From MnTg04 sp964568075 (lineage in GTDB: Bacteria; Pseudomonadota; Gammaproteobacteria; Steroidobacterales; MnTg04), in the NCBI GenBank assembly GCA_964568075.1, contig CAZMOM010000015.1, positions 1 through 64,000 of the forward strand: DNA of 64,000 nt, given 5' to 3'. A program made the translations under genes and the position numbers. The number at the start of each line of letters is the position of its first letter. Position 1 is the first letter of the stretch. This document shows positions 51,004 through 60,904 of the stretch, piece after piece. The notes beneath the pieces were generated by a model, which saw nothing but the letters and a program-made list of their open reading frames with translations, did no database searches and was not told the DNA's origin.

Positions 51004-54000
51004 TTAACCACCGAAGTCGAATTTCATGTCGAAGTAGTAGTACCTGCCCAGATCCCTGTGCGCATCGGCAAAATATCCGAAAGAATCATCGGTCAGCGGC
51101 GCTCTTTCGTCGGTGAGGTTGCTGATACCGAGACGAACCCTGGCATCGATACCGCCGCCAGCGCCGAAACTGTAATCGACCGACCCGTTGAACGTCGTCA
51201 TCGAGGGAAGAACGTATTCAGTGCCATCGGCCAGCGTCAACGACGTCTGTATAAAATCGCTGAGCCTCACCCCTGTAATGGCAGCGCCCCAGTCACCATT
51301 GCGCCAGCCGACGCGCAGCGTCTGCTTCAGCTCCGGGTTGCCATTCTGACGAATCAGGTCTGCAAAACCCGTCACCGGAATATTCAGCGGCAGCAGACCG
51401 GAATTCGCAGCCTCGAGCAACAACGCCGCGTCGCCGCCGGCAACCTGCTCGTATTTATCGAGAAAGGCGGCAAGCAGGCGCACATCGAAAATACCGATCT
51501 CGCTGTCAATATTGTAATACAGGCCGATGTCATGCCCGCGAACGGTTCGTTTATCGAGATTGGCATATTGATCATCGATCCGCAGGATCGTTCCCGCCGG
51601 ACAGATTCCCGCAGCGAGATACACTGCCGCTTCGGCTGGATCGACGATCGGATCCCGGACAACCGCCGGGTTTCCTTGAAAATTCGCACAATCGGCCGTG
51701 CCTGCCTGCTGACGCTGGACCAGGTCGAAAATAGTGTGATTTTCTTCACCAAAGAGGCCGATGGTGTCGTCTTTTTCAATCGACCAGAAGTCCAAAGTGA
51801 ATGTCAGCCCATCGACAGGCTCGAACACGATTCCAATCGATGTATTTGTTGACTCCTCCGGTACCAGCAAGTCACTACCCTGCGCGGTGCGCTGCATGCT
51901 GTAGCGGCAGTCGATTGTGACCTCGTTCGGATCCGCAAAGAAGCATACCCAGTCGTTGCGCGTGTTCGATCTCGCGACGCCAGCTTCATTGATCGTCACC
52001 AGATTCGGCGCTCTGAATGCCTCGGACCACGATGCACGCAGCAGTACCTGATCGACGGGCCGGTAACCCACAGCAAATTTACCAACCGTCGTGTTACCGA
52101 CGTCGGAAAAATCCTCATAGCGCAGCGCCAACTGCACGTCGACGTTATCCAGCACCGGAATCTGTAACTCGCTAAACAGCGAGGTTACGTTTCGGCTGCC
52201 CTGACTGTCGGGCGTCGGACTGGAGTTCACGACGTCGGAAATAAATGGATACGTATTGCCGCTGTTATCGGTGAATACGATCGTTCCGTCCAAACGCGGG
52301 TCCCGTGCGTCTACAAACGACTCCTTGCGATATTCGAATCCAGCCAGAAAACCGACTGGGCCGGCCGGGAGCCCGAAAATATCGCTTTGCGATATCTTGA
52401 AGTCGAACATTTTTAGCTCAGTCTCGTTGTCCCGGCGGACATCAACCAGTGCCCGTTCGATGTTGCTGTTATCACGACCGCTAAATGGATTGATCGCCGC
52501 TGCCGTCGGATCGTTCAGGCCCTCTTGCAACAGCGTATTTGAAATCCGGTTGTGGGTGATGTCTTCTTTCTCGGCCCGCGACCAGGTAACCGCGGTTTCC
52601 CAGTCCCAGTCTCCCCAGTATCCTCTGAAGCCCTGCAGGAAGCGGTAAGTCTTGCCGTCATTGTCGACAATACGTGGCACCTGCGCCCAGCGGTAGAAAT
52701 CGAGCTCGAGCGCCAGGCCCGTGCACGGCACGTCGGGGATCAGGGCGGCCGACAGGCGATTCGGCGAACCACATGGCCCGAACGGGTTGTAAAAATTATC
52801 CGCGGCGACCCTGTGCTTGGCGACGGCCCCAAGTTTTGTCGAAGCATGCCGGATCGTGTTCGTGTTTGACAGATAGGCGGAAAATTCGGTGAAACTCTCA
52901 ATGCCGTTCTCGAATTCGTGGTTGACGAAAACGAACAAATGGGTCCGGTCGAGTTCGGAGTACAGGTCGCGGTTTTCGTTCTGGTTGTAGCGGAACGTAC
53001 CCTGCCCGTCGATACCACCGCAGGTCCCGAACCCGAGATCCCACTGGCAGCGCGCATCGCCCACAGGATAGGTCTCGAACTCCCCGGACCCATCTGTAAA
53101 TACACCGTCCAACCCAAAGCCCGTGATACTGCCGAGGATATCGTACTGACCATATTCCGAATTTGAACTGGTGTTGTTAAACGCCGACGACCCCGTCCAG
53201 GGTGAGCCGGTGGGAATCAAACCCCGCAGGTCGCTGTTCGCCCACCTCGGGTCGTCCTGCGAGTTGACACGATCGCGTCTATAGTGGTTCAGGAATGTGC
53301 TGACATTGGTGCGCCCGCCATTGAAATTCTTGCCCCATTCCAGGGTGTAGGTCTGGCGACCACCCGGGATGTTATCGAATTCGGTGAACCTGGAACGCAG
53401 GCTGAATCCTTCGAAATCGGTTTTCAGTACATAATTAACGACGCCGGCAACGGCATCGGCACCATAAATCGCCGACGCGCCATCACGCAGTACTTCGACC
53501 CGCTGCAAACCGGCCACCGGCAGCGACTGGGAATTCACGGTGTTGACCGGGACAAAACTGCCGCCAACTGCTTCGGTCTGGTAGCTCGCCGAGTTCACTA
53601 AGCGGCGGCCATTCAGCAATACCAAGGTGTTTCCCGTGCCGAGATTTCTAAGGTTGTAAGCGCCGATGTCGCCGCGAGCAGAGTTTATGCCACCGCTGAT
53701 GTTTTCAGACTCACTGAAAAAGTTTTGCCCTTGCTCCGCCATATACTCAAGCAGCTCATCACCGGAATCTATGCCAAGCGCTTCGATATCTGCGGCGTCG
53801 ATGACAGAAACCGGTAGCGCTTCTGAAATACTGGCTCCCCGAATCTGACTGCCCGTAACGATAACCTCCTCGATCTCCCGAGCGGGGGTTTGCTGCTCAG
53901 ACGCAGCGGGCTGCTGAGCGGAGCCTGAATCTTCCTGAGCGAAGGCGCCGCCTGAAGACAGCGTGAAAATCAGGATACCTGCGATCCCGAACGTTGCGCG

Positions 54001-54009
54001 CGTATGCAT
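51004..54009 (-). CDS. TonB-dependent receptor
   Basis: 1001 residues from ATG 54009, which is preceded by AAGGGAG; the in-frame codon at 54048 adds nothing family-like. Signal peptide ends near GGAFAQED (about residue 25). A TonB-box-like EEVIVTGSQIRG (about 47-58), plug motifs YNLRNLGTGNTLVLLNGRRLV and GASAIYGADAVAGVVNYVL, and a long barrel follow. It belongs to the same broad subgroup as the 39.7-kb receptor. It is transcribed away from the M14 carboxypeptidase, so a peptide ligand is possible, by context only. Confidence 0.92.
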   Translation of the reverse strand: MHTRATFGIAGILIFTLSSGGAFAQEDSGSAQQPAASEQQTPAREIEEVIVTGSQIRGASISEALPVSVIDAADIEALGIDSGDELLEYMAEQGQNFFSESENISGGINSARGDIGAYNLRNLGTGNTLVLLNGRRLVNSASYQTEAVGGSFVPVNTVNSQSLPVAGLQRVEVLRDGASAIYGADAVAGVVNYVLKTDFEGFSLRSRFTEFDNIPGGRQTYTLEWGKNFNGGRTNVSTFLNHYRRDRVNSQDDPRWANSDLRGLIPTGSPWTGSSAFNNTSSNSEYGQYDILGSITGFGLDGVFTDGSGEFETYPVGDARCQWDLGFGTCGGIDGQGTFRYNQNENRDLYSELDRTHLFVFVNHEFENGIESFTEFSAYLSNTNTIRHASTKLGAVAKHRVAADNFYNPFGPCGSPNRLSAALIPDVPCTGLALELDFYRWAQVPRIVDNDGKTYRFLQGFRGYWGDWDWETAVTWSRAEKEDITHNRISNTLLQEGLNDPTAAAINPFSGRDNSNIERALVDVRRDNETELKMFDFKISQSDIFGLPAGPVGFLAGFEYRKESFVDARDPRLDGTIVFTDNSGNTYPFISDVVNSSPTPDSQGSRNVTSLFSELQIPVLDNVDVQLALRYEDFSDVGNTTVGKFAVGYRPVDQVLLRASWSEAFRAPNLVTINEAGVARSNTRNDWVCFFADPNEVTIDCRYSMQRTAQGSDLLVPEESTNTSIGIVFEPVDGLTFTLDFWSIEKDDTIGLFGEENHTIFDLVQRQQAGTADCANFQGNPAVVRDPIVDPAEAAVYLAAGICPAGTILRIDDQYANLDKRTVRGHDIGLYYNIDSEIGIFDVRLLAAFLDKYEQVAGGDAALLLEAANSGLLPLNIPVTGFADLIRQNGNPELKQTLRVGWRNGDWGAAITGVRLSDFIQTSLTLADGTEYVLPSMTTFNGSVDYSFGAGGGIDARVRLGISNLTDERAPLTDDSFGYFADAHRDLGRYYYFDMKFDFGG

Positions 54010-54397
54010 GTGTGCTCCCTTCGGATGTGCCGCAAGATGATGACGCACCTGTTTTTTTTGTTGGGTATGATCGATGGCTGGGGTCAGAATGGCCCTGCCA
54101 AAAAAGCAGACCCGTTAACCAAAAACTATCAGTCAACACGATGACTGGCAAGCTGTATTGTCTCTACAGATCAATAATCCGTGGCTATGGTATGTCTTCT
54201 GCAGGTTTGTTGCCTGCCGGTCGCTCCCGGGCGAAATCGGCCAATGACCGGTCACCAGCGGGCAGCAAGCCGATTCGTGGACTCTATCTCAATTCCCGGC
54301 ATGCCATGCCTGGCTGGCCCATGACTTGCGGCGGCGCCAATGATGCAGTGCTCGCAATAAACCGTTACGGTCGGCACCAGTAATTCGGAGAACTCCT
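54010..54397. promoter_or_regulatory. Divergent control region between TonB receptor and M14 carboxypeptidase
   Basis: 388 bases with no credible gene. A small dyad CTGTA-N7-TACAG is at 54153-54169. Poly-T and AT-rich stretches near 54050 and 54110 may hold the receptor promoter. I see no tRNA or riboswitch. Confidence 0.4.
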
Positions 54398-55579
54398 ATG
54401 GCATTATTCCGGCGACTTGCGCTCGTTATCGTCTTGGTCACAGCGCCCGGCGCCTGCGCCACCATCCAGATGCGGGCAAATGCCGGCAGCATCTGCACAA
54501 CCGAAACCTTCACGGTGGACGATCAGTTCATTGGCGCTCGGCGGGGCGCATGCGCCGCTTATTCGAATAGGACCGTCCTGCTCGCTATCGCTCCGGAGGA
54601 TCCTGCTCCTATCAATGACAGTGCCTGGTTTGCATTTCGGCTGACCCCGCAATCGCCGGGTAACGCAACGATCAAACTGAGCTACACCGATGGCCACCAT
54701 CGCTATATCCCCAAAACGAGCACCGACGGCATTCACTGGACACCGTTGCCCGAACGGGCAATCCGGCGTGGTTGGTGGAATCGTTCTGCAAAATTTACCG
54801 TCCCGCTCGAAGGCCAGCCCGTCTGGGTCGCCGCTCACGAACTCATAACGCCTGCTGGCGATCAGAGCTGGCTATATAACCTTGCCGCCAGCAGCGAAGC
54901 GGAAATGCGCTTGCTCGGGCCTTCGGCAGGCGGCCGGCCCATCTCAATGCTGGATTCCGGTGCGCACAACGATGACCTGATCTTGCTGGTGGGGCGGCAG
55001 CATCCGCCCGAAGTCTCCGGCACGTTCGCGATGAAAGCTTTCATCGCCACGCTATATGCAGATTCGGCGCTCGCTAAAGCCTTCCGCCACCGTTTCGCGA
55101 TAATGGCTATACCCATGCTGAACCCTGACGGTGTTGCCGCAGGCCATTGGCGCAACAATCTTGGCGGCAAAGACCTGAACCGCGACTGGGGTCCGTTCAC
55201 GCAGCCCGAGACTCAACTGGTGCAATCGCTGATCGACGATTTCGTTGCGGCTGGTCGACGCATCCGTTTGTTTCTCGATTTCCATTCGACGCGAAGCAAT
55301 CTGTTCTATACGCAAGCGGACGAAGAACAGACGGATCCACATAATTTTGCGAATCGCTGGCTCGAAGCAGCGCGTGCGCGCCTCACGGATTATCCGTTCT
55401 CCCAGGAAAGGCGGCACAATGAGGGTCGGCCGACCGCAAAAAGCTACATGTACGACCGCTTTGGCATACCGTCGATTACCTACGAGGTCGGCGATGAGAT
55501 CGACCGACTTGTTGCGGCCGATGCTGCGGTGGTTTTCGCCGAAGAAATGATGCGCACGTTGATGGAAAATAATGGCTAA
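54398..55579 (+). CDS. M14-family zinc carboxypeptidase
   Basis: 393 residues, exported (hydrophobic N-terminus to about residue 22; a Cys follows, but the lipobox is poor). An N-terminal beta domain (about 30-150) resembles that of cytosolic-carboxypeptidase-type M14 enzymes. Zinc ligands: HPPE (GRQHPPEVSG, about 207-216) and the His in LFLDFHSTRS (about 300). The Arg/Asn substrate motif is KDLNRDWGPF, and the catalytic Glu is in ITYEVGDEID. It removes C-terminal residues from peptides. GGAG lies upstream of the ATG. The stop codon abuts a copy of the repeat also found between paaC and paaD. Confidence 0.88.
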   Translation: MALFRRLALVIVLVTAPGACATIQMRANAGSICTTETFTVDDQFIGARRGACAAYSNRTVLLAIAPEDPAPINDSAWFAFRLTPQSPGNATIKLSYTDGHHRYIPKTSTDGIHWTPLPERAIRRGWWNRSAKFTVPLEGQPVWVAAHELITPAGDQSWLYNLAASSEAEMRLLGPSAGGRPISMLDSGAHNDDLILLVGRQHPPEVSGTFAMKAFIATLYADSALAKAFRHRFAIMAIPMLNPDGVAAGHWRNNLGGKDLNRDWGPFTQPETQLVQSLIDDFVAAGRRIRLFLDFHSTRSNLFYTQADEEQTDPHNFANRWLEAARARLTDYPFSQERRHNEGRPTAKSYMYDRFGIPSITYEVGDEIDRLVAADAAVVFAEEMMRTLMENNG

Positions 55580-55650
55580 CCCGCATATTTTACCAGGGAT
55601 CGCGAATTCTGGATGAAGCTAGTACTCCGTCAAAATGATATTGATGGAGT
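55577..55650. mobile_element. Solo end of the paaC-paaD element family
   Basis: TAACCCGCATATTTTACCA begins at 55577 and continues with similarity to 55619. It matches the right end of the 22.76-23.01 kb element. A hairpin AGTACTCC-N17-GGAGTACT follows at 55622-55654. The rest of the gap to 55792 shows no gene; it may be the decayed interior of an insertion sequence. Confidence 0.55.
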
Positions 55651-55792
55651 ACTCAGGCGGCCTAGGGCAGGCCTTGGAGTCTGCGCCGTAGAAAGTATTC
55701 CTACTCGGCAACTGCGGCAAATATCAGAACGACCGTATCCAGAAAACCGTAAACTTGTAAGGACGTAAAAAGAGAAAAGTGGTGGCCAGCGG

Positions 55793-58048
55793 CTACGCCA
55801 TGAACGGCTCCGCACGTTTGATAAGCTCCTCCAGGCCAGGCTCGTTCTGGTTTCGCGGTTTGCCGGGATGAATGATGGCGACCTGACAGAGTTCGGCTGC
55901 CTCGACGAGGTCTTTGAAAGTACCGGCATCGAGGTCCTTGATGTACGCCTGTTTGTTTTCATCGTAGGCAAACATTCGGTCGTTTTTGTTGGTGCACTCA
56001 TCACAGGTGGTGCAGCGGGGCGTATCGATGTAAGGGTCGTCTGAAACCGCAGGCAAAGCAGCCTCTGCAGGGGTATCCGGTTCCCTCGCGTCCTCCGTGA
56101 CCGCTGGCACGGTCACGGCCTCGACGGGCTGCGAATGATCCGCCTGCGCAGGCTCTGCCCTGATCGCCTGGATCTGTTTCTCTTTTTCTTTTTCCCAGGC
56201 GATCCGTTCCTTCAAGAGCAATGCAGACGCGTACGAATTATTGACGCCGCCCTGCTCCTGAAGCACACGCCAGCGATCGCCGCAGCGGCGCGCAATGCGA
56301 ATCAAATTGTCGTCAACGACCAGCCGCCGCAAAATATTGCTGCCATTGACGACCGACACATAAGGAACCTTGCCGAAAGTCTCGTCGTCCGCCAGATCCA
56401 GGTAATCTGCGACCGGTAGCATATCGTCGTTCCAACTTTCTCTCGGGGCCGATGCAAAGTATTCGCTATACCGCGAATCGGTGACCGCAAAGTCGACCAA
56501 GGTAAAGGCCTGCTCCTCGGTGACCGTTTGCAGGTCTTCATCCTCGAAGCGAAGTTCCCTGTGCGGCCAGGTTGCCTCGATCTCGGGATTGCTGCTTATG
56601 CTAAAGCGATCCGCCAGGCCGGGGCCGGCCGCCGGATCGTAACTGAATGCCGGAAACACCCGCGACTCCATTGCCGCGGCGGCTATCAAGTAAGCCGGAA
56701 GGCCCGTCGTGGGTTGGGTGCGGCCTGAAAAAATGCTGAAGATCGCCGGCCCGCTGAATTCCAGCCCTTTCCTTATCTCTTCTTTTTTCTGGTACAGATT
56801 GGAACTTGCAGACTGCAGCACATAAGCGTTGCCCGGCGCAACGAATGTGCTGGCCAATTGCCGCACGAACCCGTCGTGATGCAGTTTCCTGTCGACAGAC
56901 GCCGGCTCGCCAAGCACATCGCTCACTTGCAACAAAACCTTCATCGGCAGGTCTGACGATGCGATCTCCATCAACCGCGCCGTATCCCGCAAATCACACT
57001 CACGCTCATCCAGACAGATCAGATACGACGGAAACAGCGCCAGGTCGGCCGGTGCCAGAGCCTGCACGCCGAAGCGATCGAAATAGGCTGCGTGCTTCCG
57101 TTCACGATAGGCGTTCTCGCATTCGAGTTCTGCGACAGCGACGGCCTTGATGACTTTCGCTATTTCGGGCAGGCGATCGTTATAGGCTTTCAGCGCGCCA
57201 GACGCGCTGTTGAAGTCGAATCGATACTGCGTGCCATCTTGCCTGCGTTTCTCGCGACCGCCCGGCGCAAAAAATTTCTGTGACTCCAGAACCGAAAGTG
57301 CGGACCCGACTCGGCGCCGCCGGTCAGCCGGCAACCTGTTTTGTGGAGTTGCGTCATTCAAAAGTTCGGACATCAGCTCGAAATCAAACGCCTCCTGGTA
57401 ACGCCTGCCCAGCGTTTGCTTGATTCTTTTCGGTGTTCGCGCCCGCCCGGATTTCAGGTCGTCGACCTTGAGAATGTTGCGCAGTCTGATGATCAGCGTG
57501 TTAATTTGTTCGAACGATTTTCGTGTGCGCCGTGCTTCAACGTTCGCCCAGGCGTGCTGCAGCAACAACGAGGGCAAGCGGTCGTCACAGTCGACAACCC
57601 GTCCGTCTAACCTGAGCGCGAAGCGCGCAGTGGCCAGACTGTCTTTGAGTAACTCGGCCTCGGACTTCTCACATTCGGCCAACAGAGACTTCTCCGCATG
57701 ATCCCAGAGCCTGGCCAGGGATGATTCGAAGCCATCGGCAACCAACCCGCGCATTCTGGTCTCGAGCCGAAGCACATGGTGGCGAAGTTGTGCACCTGCG
57801 TTGCCCTCAGGCGCAATCTCCCGCAGCAGTCGACCCATCACACCCGAAAGCGTATCCAGGAACGCGTGGCTATCGCCGTCATCGAGCAGTATCAATGGAT
57901 AGTCGTAGCGCAGTTTTGACAGCTGTTGATATGGCGCCAGCAGTGCCGGGCAAATATCGCGCGGCATGGTATCCCCGACTTCGCTGTCACGGCGCTTACC
58001 GGTCAGGTGGAAGTGAATCATTTCCTGCATTTCCACGCTCACGGCCAT
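55793..58048 (-). CDS. Large protein with C-terminal ferredoxin-like domain, in a 2-oxoacid oxidoreductase operon
   Basis: 751 residues. The first 640 or so are helical, without a family I recognise. A Pro/Glu/Ala linker (about 625-670) leads to a C-terminal module with CTTCDEC (C679, C682, C685) and a fourth Cys at 722 (AELCQVAIIHPGKP), the ligand set of a [4Fe-4S] ferredoxin. Its start directly follows the KorB-like stop (TAG then ATG). It is therefore the last member of a five-gene operon and likely the dedicated electron carrier or a scaffold for that complex. Function of the large N-terminal part is open. Confidence 0.8.
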   Translation of the reverse strand: MAVSVEMQEMIHFHLTGKRRDSEVGDTMPRDICPALLAPYQQLSKLRYDYPLILLDDGDSHAFLDTLSGVMGRLLREIAPEGNAGAQLRHHVLRLETRMRGLVADGFESSLARLWDHAEKSLLAECEKSEAELLKDSLATARFALRLDGRVVDCDDRLPSLLLQHAWANVEARRTRKSFEQINTLIIRLRNILKVDDLKSGRARTPKRIKQTLGRRYQEAFDFELMSELLNDATPQNRLPADRRRRVGSALSVLESQKFFAPGGREKRRQDGTQYRFDFNSASGALKAYNDRLPEIAKVIKAVAVAELECENAYRERKHAAYFDRFGVQALAPADLALFPSYLICLDERECDLRDTARLMEIASSDLPMKVLLQVSDVLGEPASVDRKLHHDGFVRQLASTFVAPGNAYVLQSASSNLYQKKEEIRKGLEFSGPAIFSIFSGRTQPTTGLPAYLIAAAAMESRVFPAFSYDPAAGPGLADRFSISSNPEIEATWPHRELRFEDEDLQTVTEEQAFTLVDFAVTDSRYSEYFASAPRESWNDDMLPVADYLDLADDETFGKVPYVSVVNGSNILRRLVVDDNLIRIARRCGDRWRVLQEQGGVNNSYASALLLKERIAWEKEKEKQIQAIRAEPAQADHSQPVEAVTVPAVTEDAREPDTPAEAALPAVSDDPYIDTPRCTTCDECTNKNDRMFAYDENKQAYIKDLDAGTFKDLVEAAELCQVAIIHPGKPRNQNEPGLEELIKRAEPFMA

Positions 58049-59017
58049 CTACTCCACCGGCCAGATCGTAAATTTGTCCAGCTCTTCGTTCAGCCCTTTC
58101 CTGATGAGCGCCGGCGTATACAGCCGATCCGGCTTGCGAAGATCCTCATAGCAGGGCACATCCGGATTGCGGTAAATGATGCCAACCGGCAGGTGCTCGC
58201 TGGTGCCGACAATTCGTCTGGCCTCGACAAGATCGGCAGGGTCGTGCTGATCCTGATGCCGGTAGACGCGCGACAGCGCGGGCGATAGCTCGATGCCGTT
58301 TTCGTGGGTCAGTATCAGCAGGCGATCCGGATTTTGTATGCACGGCTCCCAGCGATCCTCCAGGAACTCGGGACATCGCTGCAGGATACGTATAAAGGAG
58401 AATCCGTGATGCTTGTGCGCCGCGGAGATAATTTTGTAAAGCAGCTCCGGAATCCAATCGACAACCTGGGCGACGAAAGACAAATTCGACATACCGAGTG
58501 TCGCCTGCAAGGGATCAAACGCCTCGAGATCCGAGCCACGCGGTGTCGTGTTGCTGCGCGTTCCTTTCGGTGACGTCGGTGATACCTGATTCTTGGTCAG
58601 ACCATAGATGTTGTTGTCGTGCATCATGACGGTCATGTTCATGTTGTAACGCGTCGCATGTACCCAATGCGCGGTGCCGATACTGCAGCAATCACCGTCG
58701 CCCATATTGACAAATACGTGCAGGTCCGGCCGGCGCATTCTAATGCCTTCCGCAACAGGGAGCGCGCGACCATGCAGCCCGTGGAAGCCGTAGGTGCCCA
58801 TGTAGTGAGGAAAGCGGCTGGAACAGCCGATACCCGAAACAAATACGGTTTTCTCCAGCGGCAGTTGCTCATCGCGGCAAACCCGCTGCACGGCGGCAAG
58901 GATGGCGAGATCGCCGCAACCGGTACACCAGCGCGGCACACGCCCTGCGTAGTCCTCGAGGCTGTGTTCTTCCTGGCCTGCGTGTCGTAAGAATTCCGTA
59001 GCCCGAACTACCATCAC
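58049..59017 (-). CDS. korB: 2-oxoacid:ferredoxin oxidoreductase beta subunit (KorB-type)
   Basis: 322 residues. The ThDP motif is NMGDGDCCSIGTAHWVHATRYNMNMTVMMHDNNIYGLT (split here as GDGDCCSIG to NNIYGLT). Cys ligands of a [4Fe-4S] cluster: WCTGCGD (about 31-37) and the later IGCSSRFP and related Cys. This matches 2-oxoglutarate/2-oxoacid:ferredoxin oxidoreductase beta subunits, which oxidise a 2-oxoacid to acyl-CoA and reduce ferredoxin. Its start overlaps the alpha-subunit stop by 4 bp. Substrate preference (2-oxoglutarate is likely) is by family only. Confidence 0.9.
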   Translation of the reverse strand: MMVVRATEFLRHAGQEEHSLEDYAGRVPRWCTGCGDLAILAAVQRVCRDEQLPLEKTVFVSGIGCSSRFPHYMGTYGFHGLHGRALPVAEGIRMRRPDLHVFVNMGDGDCCSIGTAHWVHATRYNMNMTVMMHDNNIYGLTKNQVSPTSPKGTRSNTTPRGSDLEAFDPLQATLGMSNLSFVAQVVDWIPELLYKIISAAHKHHGFSFIRILQRCPEFLEDRWEPCIQNPDRLLILTHENGIELSPALSRVYRHQDQHDPADLVEARRIVGTSEHLPVGIIYRNPDVPCYEDLRKPDRLYTPALIRKGLNEELDKFTIWPVE

Positions 59018-60894
59018 TGCAACCTCTCACGAATTACGCGTTCTACCGTGCCGGGTTTTATCGGTTGTTCACCCACTTCGCCCCAGCAGTCGATATCGAC
59101 CAGACAACGTGCCCGCAACAACCAGGCGAGATTCGAGTAGCGGCGATTTTCCTCATCGATCAATTCGTCATCCAGAGAATCCGCCCAGTTATTCTCGACC
59201 GCCAGGACCTTGTCGAATCGCTGTAGTATCTCTTTGATGCCGGACGCCAGCGGCTGCAGGATTCTGAGGTGCAACGACGACACCTTGTGGCCATCGGCGC
59301 GTACCCTTTGTACGGCCTCTTCGATCGCGCCCCGTGTGCTGCCCCAGCCGACGACGAGCAGTTCACCCTTGTCATCACCAAACACCGGCGGCGTTTTGAT
59401 AGTTTTTTGCAGCGCCGCGAGCTTCAGACTACGGTGCCTGATGCCTTCCTTGTTGATTTGCAGGTCGTAGGCTACGCAGCTCCGGCGATCATGTGCGAGG
59501 CCCGTCACTGTGTGCATACCGTTTGGCTGCCCTGGGATGACACGCTGCCGCTGGCCGCTGCGCTGATCCCAGTCGTACGGAAGATCTCCATTGACCACGG
59601 GGCTTTGATCGACAGGCGGCGCCAGCCAGTCGTCGCTGGCCTCCGGTCGCGGAAACGGTTGTTGCGCTGTTGCGAGACTGGCATCGGACAGCAGCACAAC
59701 GACTGTGTTGAAGGTCTCTGCTATTTTTCGGGCGGTGATGACTGAATAAAAACAGTCCTCGATATCGCTTGCGGCCATAACCACTTTCGGGGCATCTCCG
59801 TGACTGCCGAAACAGGCGGTCAGCAGGTCGCCCTGTTCGGCTTTCGTCGGTTGCCCGGTGGACGGGCCACCACGCTGGACATCGATCACCACCAGCGGTA
59901 TCTCCGCCATTACGGCAAGACCGATACATTCCTGCTTTAACGAGTAACCCGGCCCCGACGTGATCGTCAACGCACATTTGCCCGCATAGGATGCGCCAAT
60001 CGCGAACGCACATGCAGCGATCTCATCCTCAGCCTGGTGCACGACGCCGCCGACCTTTTCGAAAACGTCGCACAGATAATGTGATGCCGAGGTGGCCGGC
60101 GTGATGGGGTACATCGCACAGACTTCCATACCCGAGGCCATGACACCGAGAGCCATAGAAGTGTTTCCGTTGACAACGATGTTCGGTTCCTTGGGCGGCG
60201 TCGCCTGTATCTTGAACTTGATGTCCAGGTTGTGCTCGGCCCATGCGAAACCCGCGTTGAGCAGTTTTTGGTTGGCGGAGATGACAAGATCGCCTTTCTT
60301 GCCGAATATGAATCGGATCTGCTCGCGGGCCGCATCCATGTCCAGACTGTAAACACTGCTCAGCAGGCCGAGTACAAACATGTTCTTGCCGCGGCGAGCA
60401 TCGCTGACGACCTTGAGGCACTCGACTTCCATGGGAATCTCGTAAACCTTGAATCCGCGCTCGATCAGTTCGTCGTACACGCTGACGTACGACGCCGCAA
60501 TCGACGGGCCATCGTCGCTGCGCCACTTGTCTTCGAGGAGAATAATGCTGCCGGGTTTGAGTTCGTCGGCCCGCAATCGACCGAGAAGCACCTGATCATT
60601 GAATGCCACCGTGAGATCGACTTCGTCGCCGCCATTGGTTACCCGGTGGTTTGCTACGCGAATTCGATTTCCGCTGGCCCCGTCGATGCTGCGTGCCGGC
60701 GGCTGAATTTCAGCCGGGATGATTTCCACGGTCCAGATTCCGTAGCCCAGCCGTGCCGCGATAGCGCCAAAGGACTGACCGCATTTCTGCGCCCCTTCAC
60801 CTGAGTCGCTGAGTATCTCGACGATGTGTTCGTCAATCTCCATCGCCGGCTTCCTGCCCGGCGTTGTCATCCCTTTCTGTCTCGTTACCGGCAT
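59014..60894 (-). CDS. korA: 2-oxoacid:ferredoxin oxidoreductase alpha subunit (gamma-alpha fused, KorA-type)
   Basis: 626 residues: a gamma-type domain (about 35-200) fused to the alpha (pyrimidine-binding) domain from GNTSMALGVMASGMEVCAMYPITPATSASH onward (split). The conserved ThDP-activating Glu is in HQAEDEIAACAFAIGASYAG. The protein forms an alpha-beta complex with the next gene. Several in-frame ATGs occur within the first 18 codons; the first is used here. It is 10 bp downstream of the NfnB-like gene, within one transcription unit. Confidence 0.9.
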   Translation of the reverse strand: MPVTRQKGMTTPGRKPAMEIDEHIVEILSDSGEGAQKCGQSFGAIAARLGYGIWTVEIIPAEIQPPARSIDGASGNRIRVANHRVTNGGDEVDLTVAFNDQVLLGRLRADELKPGSIILLEDKWRSDDGPSIAASYVSVYDELIERGFKVYEIPMEVECLKVVSDARRGKNMFVLGLLSSVYSLDMDAAREQIRFIFGKKGDLVISANQKLLNAGFAWAEHNLDIKFKIQATPPKEPNIVVNGNTSMALGVMASGMEVCAMYPITPATSASHYLCDVFEKVGGVVHQAEDEIAACAFAIGASYAGKCALTITSGPGYSLKQECIGLAVMAEIPLVVIDVQRGGPSTGQPTKAEQGDLLTACFGSHGDAPKVVMAASDIEDCFYSVITARKIAETFNTVVVLLSDASLATAQQPFPRPEASDDWLAPPVDQSPVVNGDLPYDWDQRSGQRQRVIPGQPNGMHTVTGLAHDRRSCVAYDLQINKEGIRHRSLKLAALQKTIKTPPVFGDDKGELLVVGWGSTRGAIEEAVQRVRADGHKVSSLHLRILQPLASGIKEILQRFDKVLAVENNWADSLDDELIDEENRRYSNLAWLLRARCLVDIDCWGEVGEQPIKPGTVERVIRERLQ

Positions 60895-60904
60895 TGTTCA
60901 GTTC

